DNA of 64,000 bases from Kalmanozyma brasiliensis GHG001 (lineage: Eukaryota; Basidiomycota; Ustilaginomycetes; Ustilaginales): NCBI RefSeq assembly GCF_000497045.1, contig NW_015961991.1, positions 310,812 through 374,811 of the forward strand, read 5' to 3'. The number at the start of each line of letters is the position of its first letter. Positions within the stretch are counted from its first letter, which is position 1. Both the position numbers and the translations under genes were made by a program. Below are positions 19,743 through 28,865 of the stretch, piece by piece. The notes under the pieces are model-generated. The model searched no databases. It saw only the letters and a list, made by a program, of their open reading frames with translations, and was not told the DNA's origin.

Positions 19743-20591
19743 TGTGACGAGGAGGTGTTGTGGGTGAATGCTGGACAAGACGAGGGGACGAAAGGAGGGG
19801 CACGCCGGTCCTTAAAGGGTAGAGAGTCTTCGGGAATCACAGTTCCAAGAGCGGGGAACTGCGCAGGGCGCTTTGAGAAGAAGTTCGTGGGTGTGTCGTA
19901 TGCAGCACGGCGACTCTGGTCTGGCACGGTTCAATTTTCGAGCTCAAAAAACACACACACCGCGAGATTACCGGTCAGGGACGGCGGTCGGCAATCTTTT
20001 CCGCCGCTTAGCTTGCGCTCTCCCCCGCACACCGGCAAACTCGCTCTTGTCCTTTTCGCTGTTGTTTCCTTTGGCAGGCGCTGCGAACATTTCGATGCAT
20101 CTGAGAGGGATTTGCCGCGGTATGACCTCCCGAGCCTGCAAGATGTTCAGCCGGGGCAAAGGCATCGGGTGATCCGGGGTGGGTTCAGCTTGCCGATGAC
20201 AAGCTTTTTCGGCTGGCTCGCAAGCTCAACCTTGGCCTGCTTCGTCCAGTAGTCATTGAGTGTCAGAGCCCTCATCACTGATCAGGTTGGTGACACATGG
20301 TCCCACGCTCTTTCTCTAAAGTCACATTCGCAACTTTCCTCCTCAGCGTTATGCGCAGTGCGCTGCTGCGCTGGCTCGCGACACGTCTCGAGAGGGCTGT
20401 CCGCGTCCCACAAAGCGCGAGGAAAAAGTGCTGGACCCTGAAAGTGACACTTTGCTCGCTGCGCTGAACACAAAGCGTTCAGTTTCCTCTTTGTCTGTCA
20501 CATCCACTTCATTTCGCACCACTCAGACACACGGGCCATGACCGAGCTCGCTGCGCCAAAGGGCTGACCCGCTGGTCCACAAAGGCTCGCG
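19743..20591. other. Divergent promoter region
   Basis: This region separates the dehydrogenase and F-box/TPR starts. It has a weak TATA-like TTTAAG for the dehydrogenase near 19813 and a CA-rich patch near 19950. No coding signal is seen. Confidence 0.5.
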
Positions 20592-22607
20592 ATGTGGGTC
20601 GCCCGCCATGACCCCCACCTCCACCTCAAGCGCGGTCGAGACGAGCAGACCAACTCTCTACCGAAGGTCAAGATGCCCGACTCCAAGAAGCCAAGTGACG
20701 ACGGACAGCTCAGCGACACGCTCGAGGCCCGCTTGTCCGCCGCGGAACAAGATGTAGTTGCAGCGAGAAGAATCGGCGACGACGACGAACTCATCGCAGT
20801 GGCGTCCACTGCTCTACAGGAAAAGCCTAGAGCACCAAGCAAGACAACCATCAAGTCTCGCAAGAACCTCCTCTGGGCTCGATCCGAAGCCTATCGCCGT
20901 CAAAAGTCTCACACTCTGGCACTCAAGGATGCAAAGGCAGTCCTCAAGATCGATCCGGACGACGTCGCCGCGTATATACAAACTGCAGCAGTGCTCAAGG
21001 ACGCAGGCCACACGGAACAGGCGCGCGCTTGTCTCGAGAAGGCTGCCGCCTCGGCAGAGAAGTACGATCGACCGACAAGGAATACTTGGCTTCGTAGGCT
21101 TCAGAAGCAGGCACGCAAGATTTTGGGCGGGTCCCTGATGAATCGCCTCCCGAACGAGATACTCATCGAGGTCGCTCTTCACCTGGACACAAATAGCCGT
21201 GTGGCCATGAGTCAGACGTGTCGCCCTTGGCGCCACCTTCTCGTGATGTCACCTGGCCTTTGGACCTCACTGGTAGTCAAGGCGAAGCCAACCACGACGA
21301 CCGTGACGGAAGGCATGGCTATCAAGTGGCTCAATTACATCAACGCAGGCGCCGAAAAAGCTCGCCATCGTCTCGAGCACGTCGAATTATTCGTACAGTT
21401 CCCCAGGGACTTCCTTGGCAAGGCGCTCACCATCCTACGACTGTCCTCCGAAACCCTCACGCACATTGACATCGAGACATGGGGTCTTGGGCAGTGTTAC
21501 GAGTCATTGTACCGGCATTGCCCCCGACTTGAATCTCTGGTCATCAGAGTTCAAAGGGGGATGGACATGGGGACTCTGTCCAATTCCATGTCTGAAGACA
21601 AGCTGACCCAAGACAAGGAGCCTTTCTCGCTGGAATCTTTCGTGATCACTTCGGGTGTGCTGTATCATCGCTGTTTTCTTCGGCATCTGCGCAAGGTGCG
21701 AAAGCTGCACGGTCACAACCCCTTCATGCGTCTGGATCCCGCCCAGTCAGACTACGCTGCCGACGTCGAGGCTGTTCGAAGTCTGACGGAACATCTCGAG
21801 GAATGGACAGACGAAGATTGGCCGGCTCGGTCTCGAGCGGGTCGAGCTGCGGTCGCTCAGCCGATGTCTCTCACTTTCCCAAGATTGATCAAAGTGTCAA
21901 GACTTTTGATGGACGATCGCCTTCGATTCATTTTCCCAACAGTGCGGGATCTCAGCATAAATCTCAGCATAGCGGTCGAAGAAATTGCTCGTGATGACCA
22001 CAACAGCCTCGTAGCTCAGACACTTCGGTCGAGTCCAATGGTTCGGAAACTGGGTCTTGTTAATGGACTACTTAGGCTCGAAGACCAGGTCATCCTACAG
22101 GCCTTGCAAGAATTGCGCAATCTCGAGGTTCTGGACTTAGCGGCCGCCAGCCTCTCGACCTTCATCTTTTTGCTGCCAAGAAGGACTGTTGTCGATTCTG
22201 AACCCGCCGTGCGCTTCCCTTTGCCCAAGTTGCAGGAGATCACTCTATATGCTCGTCAATTGGACCTACGAGCACTTGCCCATACCCTTCTGATTCGCGA
22301 CTACGTTCAAGCCGGAGACGGCCTGGCTACGGCCCGGCGCAAGGCTGCCAAAACACTCGAAACATTGCGAGCAGGAGCCGCAAAGGCATCGAAGATCATC
22401 CCGTTTGAACGAGGCTCTTCTCGAAGCCAAAGGAACGGGCCTCAAGAATTCCTTCGTCAGGAGGACGATCCGCCTCTGAAGGACGCGTCGAAGTGCTGCA
22501 GGTTGCGTACGCTCAGACTCACCCACATGGTCGGCATCGAGGACGATGTCAAAGAAGCGATGCGGCTGGTAGTTGCCGACCTGCAGATCGAGTATATACC
22601 GCTGTAG
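20592..22607 (+). CDS. F-box protein with N-terminal TPR and C-terminal LRR-like region (Pof3-like)
   Basis: Up to 671 residues. Residues about 45-150 read as TPR helices (KNLLWARSEAYRRQKSHTLALKDAKAVL, DPDDVAAYIQTAAVLKDAGHTEQA). An F-box follows near 183-228 (NRLPNEILIEVALHL, SQTCRPWRHLLVMSPGLWTSL), then leucine-rich irregular repeats to the end. This TPR/F-box/LRR order is that of fission yeast Pof3, a substrate receptor of SCF ubiquitin ligase linked to genome stability and telomere control. The F-box should bind Skp1 and the LRR region the substrate. Two ATGs are possible: 20592 and 20673; the second (MPDSKKPSDD) has a good -3 purine and lies closer to the first conserved helix. The gene is intronless and divergent from the dehydrogenase. 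Confidence 0.8.
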   Translation: MWVARHDPHLHLKRGRDEQTNSLPKVKMPDSKKPSDDGQLSDTLEARLSAAEQDVVAARRIGDDDELIAVASTALQEKPRAPSKTTIKSRKNLLWARSEAYRRQKSHTLALKDAKAVLKIDPDDVAAYIQTAAVLKDAGHTEQARACLEKAAASAEKYDRPTRNTWLRRLQKQARKILGGSLMNRLPNEILIEVALHLDTNSRVAMSQTCRPWRHLLVMSPGLWTSLVVKAKPTTTTVTEGMAIKWLNYINAGAEKARHRLEHVELFVQFPRDFLGKALTILRLSSETLTHIDIETWGLGQCYESLYRHCPRLESLVIRVQRGMDMGTLSNSMSEDKLTQDKEPFSLESFVITSGVLYHRCFLRHLRKVRKLHGHNPFMRLDPAQSDYAADVEAVRSLTEHLEEWTDEDWPARSRAGRAAVAQPMSLTFPRLIKVSRLLMDDRLRFIFPTVRDLSINLSIAVEEIARDDHNSLVAQTLRSSPMVRKLGLVNGLLRLEDQVILQALQELRNLEVLDLAAASLSTFIFLLPRRTVVDSEPAVRFPLPKLQEITLYARQLDLRALAHTLLIRDYVQAGDGLATARRKAAKTLETLRAGAAKASKIIPFERGSSRSQRNGPQEFLRQEDDPPLKDASKCCRLRTLRLTHMVGIEDDVKEAMRLVVADLQIEYIPL

Positions 22608-22814
22608 CACAGCGCAAAAGACGGTTTATCACTGTCACGCCCCGGGCTCCTCCTTTCAAGGTCCATGCCGAGTTTATCATCCCCGGTCGGCCACATCCTA
22701 GCTCGCCCATGCATCAAGACATCTCCATGTTCAAGCATCAGACGCAAACGCAATGAACACCAGCAACCTCATGACGAAAGAAATGCAAGGTCTCGATTCC
22801 GACAGATGTGACAA

Positions 22815-25376
22815 TCACGTCGCCTCGAGTCGCCTGATGACCGAGTTTGTGTACCGATCCATGCCGCCGTCGAGCAGCTTGAGCGAGCCATCCTGCAGCA
22901 AATACGTCCTTCCCGGCTCCCTCGCTGCCGTCTTGACGTCTGAGACCTCATCCTCGTCATCCCTGTCTTCCTCTTCTTCGTCATCCGCAGCCGGATCCGG
23001 GGCGAGCTCGATGATGCGCTTGACGGCGTACCTGTCGTGGCTCACCAGCAGCACCGCTCCGGTATATGCCTGCAGCGCGTCAATCAGCGCGTCGATCGTA
23101 TCGCTGTCGAGATGCGTCGTAACCTCGTCCAGGATGACCAGGTCGGGGCTGTTCCACATGACCTCCGCGAGACCCAGTCGCACCAGCTGTCCACCGCTCA
23201 GGCCTGTCAGCGGGATCGTATCCGCGGTACGACCCTTGAGCCCGAGTTGACCGAGGAACGATCTCGCCTGTGCTTCGGGTGCGCTTGGAAATGCTTCCGT
23301 GAAGTGGGCGAGTGCGGTCGTTGTGAGCGAGCTGAGCAGTTCGAGGGTGTGCTGTGCATAGATTCCGATCGTCGCTCTTGGATGTCGCTCCACCGTCCCC
23401 TTGCTAGGACTGATCTTGCCCGTAATAGCATTGAGCAGTGTCGTCTTACCATGTCCGTTCGGTCCAACCACCCCCACCCTCTCTCCTGGCCCAATGGTCA
23501 ACCCCACACCCCTGATCGTATCCCTCTCCGCGCCCTTATACTTCACACTCACCCCTTCCGCATGCACCAGATTCCCCGGAAACCGCAACCCCTCCGGATC
23601 CTGGAACGAAAATCTGACCCTCTCCTCCTCGGCCTCGGTCTCGACCCCACCTCTACTGGTCAGATGGTATCCACCAAAATCGCGATTCAGCTTGAACCGA
23701 TGCCCCTTTGCATTCACCTCGACACCCCACCTCTCGTCTAGCTTGCGCTGTCGACTCTTGACCATGCGCATCTTGTTATCGTCCCCGGACTTTTTCGCTG
23801 CTCGCGCGACGGATTCGATCGACTTCTGCACCTTTTCGCGCTTCTTATCGAGTGCTTCGGATTGACGTTGACGAAACAGACGTTCGCGTCGCGATTCGCG
23901 CTCGTAGTCGGTCAGATTTCCGTCGAAGTATTGAAGCTTGTTGTGACGGAGGAGGACGAGGGAGGAAGAGACGGCGTTGAGGAACTCGCGATCGTGCGAG
24001 ACGGTGACGACCGTGTGTGGGAGGGTGGCGATGAATTCTTGCACGAAGAGCACCGCGGGGAGGTCGAGGTAGTTGACTGGTTCGTCGAGCAGCAGCAGGT
24101 GGGCGGGTTGGAGCAGGGCGGATGCGAGGCACGCACGGGATTTCCAGCCTCCCGACAGGGTGCTGTAGGGTGCAAGGATGCGGTCGGGACTGAACCCGAG
24201 ACCGTGGAGGATCTTCTGCGCGCGCGCCTCCGTGGTGGTCGCATCGACGCTGTCAAGCACTGTTTGCGACTCGAGCAGCATCTTGCCCGCCAGCGTCGAC
24301 CAGTGCGACGCATCCACTTGTTCGGAGGAAGGTGGGGAACGGAGAGCCTGCTGGGCAGCCTCGAACTCGGACTCTGCCACCAGCAGGTCTTTTCTCGCAC
24401 CCAACCCTCGAGCGCCCGACCATTTCACCGCTAGCTTCCTCGCCTCCCGCAACCTCTCTTTCGATCTCTCCAGCTCCAGTCCCAATACTACCCGTCTTAT
24501 CTTGTCCTCATTCGCCTCTTCGAGCACCTTGGACAACGACTCGCACTCGTCGCTCGCCCGCCTCCGCTCCGTATCGCTCCGCACAACCACCTGGATCACC
24601 GTCGCCTCCGGGTCCTCCTCCGCCGCGCGCGCGTTGGTCAGCTGGCTAACGAATAGGATCTTCATCCCCCTTGATAGGCCTGGAATGAGCTTTTCGCCAA
24701 TCGCAGTGAGCAGTGTCGATTTGCCACTGCCATTCCGACCGACGAGGCCATAGTGCGTGCCAGGTTTCAAACGAAGGTGCGCATCAGAGAGGAGGTCCCG
24801 ACCGGCAAGGGTGAGGGTGACCCCAGAAAGGTCGATGTCGAGCGACGCGGTATCGGTGCAGTCGAGGTGGAAGCGCGATTCTTGCGAGAGGGCGGTGATG
24901 AGGCGGACTTTGGGATCCGGGTTGTCGAGGTAGAGGTCGGCTAGGACGGCGCTCGCCTCTTCGCTGGGAGAGGCGCGTCGGGCAGCGGCCCCTTTGAGGG
25001 TGCGTTCGGACTTACGGCTGCGCTCGGACTTCTCCTTCGATGTGGATCCGCTTGATGTTGGTGCGGTCGCGTCATTGCTCGAAGAGGAAGCGATAGATTG
25101 CGCGGTGACTTCGGGGACAGACGCGGTGGTGGGAACAGCAAGACACGCCTCGACAATCTCGAGCACCGCCTTCTTACCCACTCCTGCGTCGGTCAGGATC
25201 GGTCGCAGCTTCTTCTCCAGCTCTGCCCTCCTCTCTTCCTTCGATCGCTCTTCCGTGCTGCTCGATGCGTAGCCCTGGAGAACAGCCTCGAGCTTGGGAT
25301 ACGTCTTGAGCGCCTTAGTGGTGTCGACCACTGCTTTCGGGATGATGCTGAGGTAGCGGTCGATGTTGCTTGTCAT
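22815..25376 (-). CDS. Divergent ABC-F family ATPase
   Basis: An 853-residue soluble twin-ATPase protein with no membrane segments, as in Gcn20, Arb1 and New1, which act on ribosomes. NBD1 has Walker A GRNGSGKSTLL (about 213) and signature LSGGWKSRACLA (about 407). NBD2 has Walker A GPNGHGKTTLL (about 637) and signature LSGGQLVRLGLAEV (about 725). The charged linker between the domains (RRERLFRQRQSEALDKK, KSRQRKLDERWG) is the ABC-F tRNA-contacting arm. The motifs after the Walker B strands depart from the usual DEPTNHLD: NBD1 reads LLLLDEPVNYLDLP and NBD2 VILDEVTTHLDSD. Both catalytic glutamates are kept. The N-terminal 165 residues are helical, then Ser/Lys-rich. It is probably a ribosome-associated factor but not a clear Gcn20 or Arb1 orthologue. 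Confidence 0.87.
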   Translation of the reverse strand: MTSNIDRYLSIIPKAVVDTTKALKTYPKLEAVLQGYASSSTEERSKEERRAELEKKLRPILTDAGVGKKAVLEIVEACLAVPTTASVPEVTAQSIASSSSNDATAPTSSGSTSKEKSERSRKSERTLKGAAARRASPSEEASAVLADLYLDNPDPKVRLITALSQESRFHLDCTDTASLDIDLSGVTLTLAGRDLLSDAHLRLKPGTHYGLVGRNGSGKSTLLTAIGEKLIPGLSRGMKILFVSQLTNARAAEEDPEATVIQVVVRSDTERRRASDECESLSKVLEEANEDKIRRVVLGLELERSKERLREARKLAVKWSGARGLGARKDLLVAESEFEAAQQALRSPPSSEQVDASHWSTLAGKMLLESQTVLDSVDATTTEARAQKILHGLGFSPDRILAPYSTLSGGWKSRACLASALLQPAHLLLLDEPVNYLDLPAVLFVQEFIATLPHTVVTVSHDREFLNAVSSSLVLLRHNKLQYFDGNLTDYERESRRERLFRQRQSEALDKKREKVQKSIESVARAAKKSGDDNKMRMVKSRQRKLDERWGVEVNAKGHRFKLNRDFGGYHLTSRGGVETEAEEERVRFSFQDPEGLRFPGNLVHAEGVSVKYKGAERDTIRGVGLTIGPGERVGVVGPNGHGKTTLLNAITGKISPSKGTVERHPRATIGIYAQHTLELLSSLTTTALAHFTEAFPSAPEAQARSFLGQLGLKGRTADTIPLTGLSGGQLVRLGLAEVMWNSPDLVILDEVTTHLDSDTIDALIDALQAYTGAVLLVSHDRYAVKRIIELAPDPAADDEEEEDRDDEDEVSDVKTAAREPGRTYLLQDGSLKLLDGGMDRYTNSVIRRLEAT

Positions 25377-25722
25377 CTTGCCTTGATGCTATGCGCTAGA
25401 CTGCTAATGGGATTGAAGGGAGTCGAGACATGATCGTGCCTTTATAGACATGAAGGAGGTTGGGGGGAGCGAGAACCAGACGACGTCTGATGCTGCATGG
25501 ACCGCTTCTCCCAACCGCAAAAACTGGCCGTCAGGGTCCAAAACTTTAGATTGCCGAGCTCCGCAATCCGAAGAACCGCGTAAAGAGTCATCCTAGCTTT
25601 GCGCTTTCGAGTCATATCATCGACACTCCCGACATCCGTCCATCACTTCGTCCGAGGAGCTTTGAGTCACACACGCGCACAGACGTCTTACGACGATGCT
25701 TCCCGTCGGCATTGCGATCCCG
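25377..25722. other. Promoter of the ABC-F gene and 3' flank of the thioesterase gene
   Basis: A 346-base stretch between two minus-strand genes. Besides the TATA box near 25443 nothing else stands out. Confidence 0.5.
25440..25446 (-). promoter_or_regulatory. TATA box of the ABC-F gene
   Basis: TATAAAG on the minus strand (25446 to 25440), 64-70 bases before the ATG at 25376. Confidence 0.5.
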
Positions 25723-27828
25723 CTAGCCCGGATTCGAGTAGATCCGCACGAGCATCGACTTGAGCTCCAGCCTGGTCTGCCTTCGCTTCACCGCCACCCC
25801 CGCAAATGTCTCCAGTGCTGACCCTTTTGGCATCTCGACCTGTCTCAGCATCCTTCCCCTGCCCGAGTCCGCCTCGTCCAGCGGGAACGCGAGTGTGAAC
25901 AGTGCATCGTTGGTCACCCTCCTCGTTCCATTCGGCGATTCGGCCTCTGCAAGCACATACACCTCGCACGACTGAACAAACGTGCGCACCACCACAGCCG
26001 TAAACGTCATGCTCTCCCCTACCGCTACAGCTTGCTCGAACTCCAGTCCGTCTAGCGACACGGTACCCCACCGACGCCCACGTCCCACATGACGCACGGC
26101 CAGCAACGCCGACTCCTCCATCCAGTCCATCAGCTGACCGCCGAACAGCACGCCGACGCTGTTGGTGTGCTCCGGAAACACGAGGTGCAGCGTTCGCGCC
26201 ATGGTCTTGGCGACCGCAATGGGCTTGGTGAGTTTGGCGGCGAGACGGGCGCGCGTGAGCGTGTGCGGGGTGTGCGGCTTGATCGGCGTGCCTGTGGTGG
26301 ACTGGTCGAGGTCCGTATCGCCCTCGCGCTCCTGCGTCGCTTTGAGGGGCGTGAAGATGGAGCGACGTCGCGTGGCGGGCGTCATGGGCGGCGAAGCGGG
26401 TCGGTCGTACTTCTCGCCGTCGACAAAGTGCGGTCGAGCTGTCCTGGGCGCGCTGGGGGACGGCAAGGGTAACGCGCCGGAATCGGGAATCTTGCTGGCA
26501 AAGAGCGCGTGAGATGGCGCCTCGTACTCCTGCTGCTGCTCGTCCTCGAGCTGCTTCGCTAGCCTCTCGACTACCTTGAGCGGATGTCGGAGTGGGATAT
26601 CGCCTGCCAGGTTGATCTCGACCATGCCTTCGTCGTGCTTGACCGTGACAGCTGGATCTCGCGAGACGTAAGCTCGAACGACAAACTCAAGCTCAAGCGC
26701 TTCGAGCTGCGATGCTTGTGCTGTCTTTGAGCCTGGAACGGCTGACACGTCGCCGCCCACAGCTGAAGACAGCAGATCTGCTTGATCGATCTTGAGCCTT
26801 CCCGGTGTCCATCCTCCCGCTTCCGCCTCTGCTGGGCCTCTCCATTTGCCGCCTGTCCTTGAGATCTCCTGCACTTCCTGTTTGAGTTGTTCCTTGACTT
26901 GCGTCGTGACTCCGTCCCTTGCTTCTCCCTTCTTTGCCATCGCGATGCGCTTGGCGCGCCTTCGTCCTGCCAGAATGTGTCGCCTCGCTTCGAGTGGTGT
27001 CCTTGGCAGCAAGGGTTGGAGTTGCGGTTTCGGCGCTGGAGGGGGCCCGCTATCTCCAGTCAGAAGAGCAGCAAGTTGATGCCACATCGAGGCTGGAGCA
27101 AGATTCGGGCGAGACGCCAAACGCACTCTGGCGGGCGGCTGCGATGACGAGCCTGGCTTGGCATTCGCTGAAGGGGAGACGGCGACGAAGGTCATATAAG
27201 CATGACTGACGTATTCGCGAGCACCTGAGCGAGGATCTTCTTTGACGACGCGGACGCCCACTTCGAGGCTGCTGCCCCAAGCGCGGTTGACCGAGGCCGA
27301 CAGATGGACGAGGTCGCCAAGATAGATGGGAGCGAGCAGCAACACCGAGTCGACGCTGATTGTGACGCAGCTGAGCTCGGCGTGTTTGCGTGACGAAGCA
27401 CCTGCGACGACGTCAATCAGCTTGAAAAGTGCACCAGCACGGATTTTTGGAAGGGCCTCTGGGACATCTTCTGACAAGTCCGACCGACGATTGGCGAAGG
27501 AGGCTCCCGAATGGAAGGCGTTGTCGCACATTTCGACCGTGATGGGGTATGTGACCTGCACCGTGCTTTCGTCAGTCGTCTTGCCTTGCCTGGGTTGAGT
27601 CTCAGCTCCGGACGAGCTGTGTGATCTGAGCATGGACGTTGCGCTCCCCTCTCGGGTATGAAGCTGCTTTTTGTTGCTGCTCTCCGCACGGTTCTGCTTT
27701 GGAGACTGGATGAGTGCCGAAGCTACGTTCAACCCCGAGCGCAGCAGAAAGAAGGCACCGACACCGACGACACCGACGGTGTAGAGCTGCGACGCGTTTG
27801 CGTCTCTCCATGATGGAGCCGACGACAT
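25723..27828 (-). CDS. Double-hotdog acyl-CoA thioesterase
   Basis: A 701-residue protein with two hotdog domains of the ACOT7/ACOT12/YciA type. The first spans about residues 88-215 (MCDNAFHSG..., AGALFKLIDVVAGASSRKH, SVDSVLLLAPIYLGD). The second spans about 527-660 and has the textbook motif PEHTNSVGVLFGGQLMDWMEESALLAVRH, where the Asn/Gly and Asp/Glu residues activate water. The enzyme should hydrolyse acyl-CoA to free fatty acid and CoA. A hydrophobic segment at 17-35 (TVGVVGVGAFFLLRSGLNVA) suggests a membrane anchor or mitochondrial presequence. The linker of about 310 residues between the domains is unusually long, charged and probably disordered. The start is ATG, and the gene is divergent from the second permease. 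Confidence 0.82.
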   Translation of the reverse strand: MSSAPSWRDANASQLYTVGVVGVGAFFLLRSGLNVASALIQSPKQNRAESSNKKQLHTREGSATSMLRSHSSSGAETQPRQGKTTDESTVQVTYPITVEMCDNAFHSGASFANRRSDLSEDVPEALPKIRAGALFKLIDVVAGASSRKHAELSCVTISVDSVLLLAPIYLGDLVHLSASVNRAWGSSLEVGVRVVKEDPRSGAREYVSHAYMTFVAVSPSANAKPGSSSQPPARVRLASRPNLAPASMWHQLAALLTGDSGPPPAPKPQLQPLLPRTPLEARRHILAGRRRAKRIAMAKKGEARDGVTTQVKEQLKQEVQEISRTGGKWRGPAEAEAGGWTPGRLKIDQADLLSSAVGGDVSAVPGSKTAQASQLEALELEFVVRAYVSRDPAVTVKHDEGMVEINLAGDIPLRHPLKVVERLAKQLEDEQQQEYEAPSHALFASKIPDSGALPLPSPSAPRTARPHFVDGEKYDRPASPPMTPATRRRSIFTPLKATQEREGDTDLDQSTTGTPIKPHTPHTLTRARLAAKLTKPIAVAKTMARTLHLVFPEHTNSVGVLFGGQLMDWMEESALLAVRHVGRGRRWGTVSLDGLEFEQAVAVGESMTFTAVVVRTFVQSCEVYVLAEAESPNGTRRVTNDALFTLAFPLDEADSGRGRMLRQVEMPKGSALETFAGVAVKRRQTRLELKSMLVRIYSNPG

Positions 27829-28865
27829 CCTCGCGCCCTAGATGGTGGTGGTGAGAAGCTGAGTCGCAGTCAGAGCACTGGCGAGGCTTGGCAGTGTGGC
27901 TTTGTCTGGAATGCAGGGTCCAACACCGCAAGCGGTCATTGAGCTGTCCGACCTTCCGTCGTCCGTGCATGCATTTTCTGACGTTTGTTGTGTTTCAAGG
28001 TGTAACAGCTCGAGGAAATTGGATCGTGCCAAGCCTCAATCTCGCGTGGTTGACCGCTGATTGGCTCGCCCCTTGTCCACCTCGATCCCAACTCCGCTCT
28101 AATCAGTGTGCAGCAACAGCAGCAGCAGGCAGTAACACGCTGTCCAACATGGTCACACGGGCCAAACAACACAGCTCAACCTCTTATCTGCTGCTCCTTT
28201 CTCAGACGGCCCGACTCGTCGGTTGCGCTCGCTTATCCGCCCTTGCTTTTAGGCTCAGGGTATGCCCATGTCCCGCACTTTTGAGTGTAGCTGCGAGCCC
28301 CGACCTCTTACTCCCCCCCCCCTTTCTCTCGTCAGACAGCTTGTCCTTAACGATGCGATAGCGCAAGCGTCCCTCTTGAACCGCGTCCCGTGCCTGAACA
28401 TCAGAGATTCGTAGTCCGGTCGCCTTAAATTGGCTTTCAGTACCTACCACCTGACCGAGACCGGCGTACCGACCGACCAACTCTCGATACGCTTTCGTCC
28501 CCGCCCGCCGCCTTATCCTCAACCTCGGTCCAGGCACAACACAGACACATGGCAATCGCGCGTCTTGAACGTGGACTCGTATCGAGCTGATAAGCATTCC
28601 AGCTGCCTTCCTTGTGTGCTTGTTGTGTCGACGGGCCAATTCGCCGCCTCAGACCCTTCGCGTCTGCCCTTCTTAAAGCATCCGGTGCTCTTCATCTTGA
28701 CATCCCTTTCCCTTCATCGTCAGGACCATACGGCAGCAAGACGTCCCTCTGAAGTCAACGTCTCGATTCGATAAGGTCGGTCGCAATATACCCTGCAAAG
28801 CGACACTCGAGATCTCCATCAGGCATCAACATACCCCGTAGGCCCGTCATCGCTTCCTCCTCAAA
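27829..28865. other. Divergent promoter region between thioesterase and second permease
   Basis: This 1,037-base region holds both 5' flanks. It contains a C-rich homopolymer of ten Cs at 28313-28322 and a pyrimidine-rich stretch before the permease ATG. The ORFs of 145-157 codons in it carry no known motif. Confidence 0.5.
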
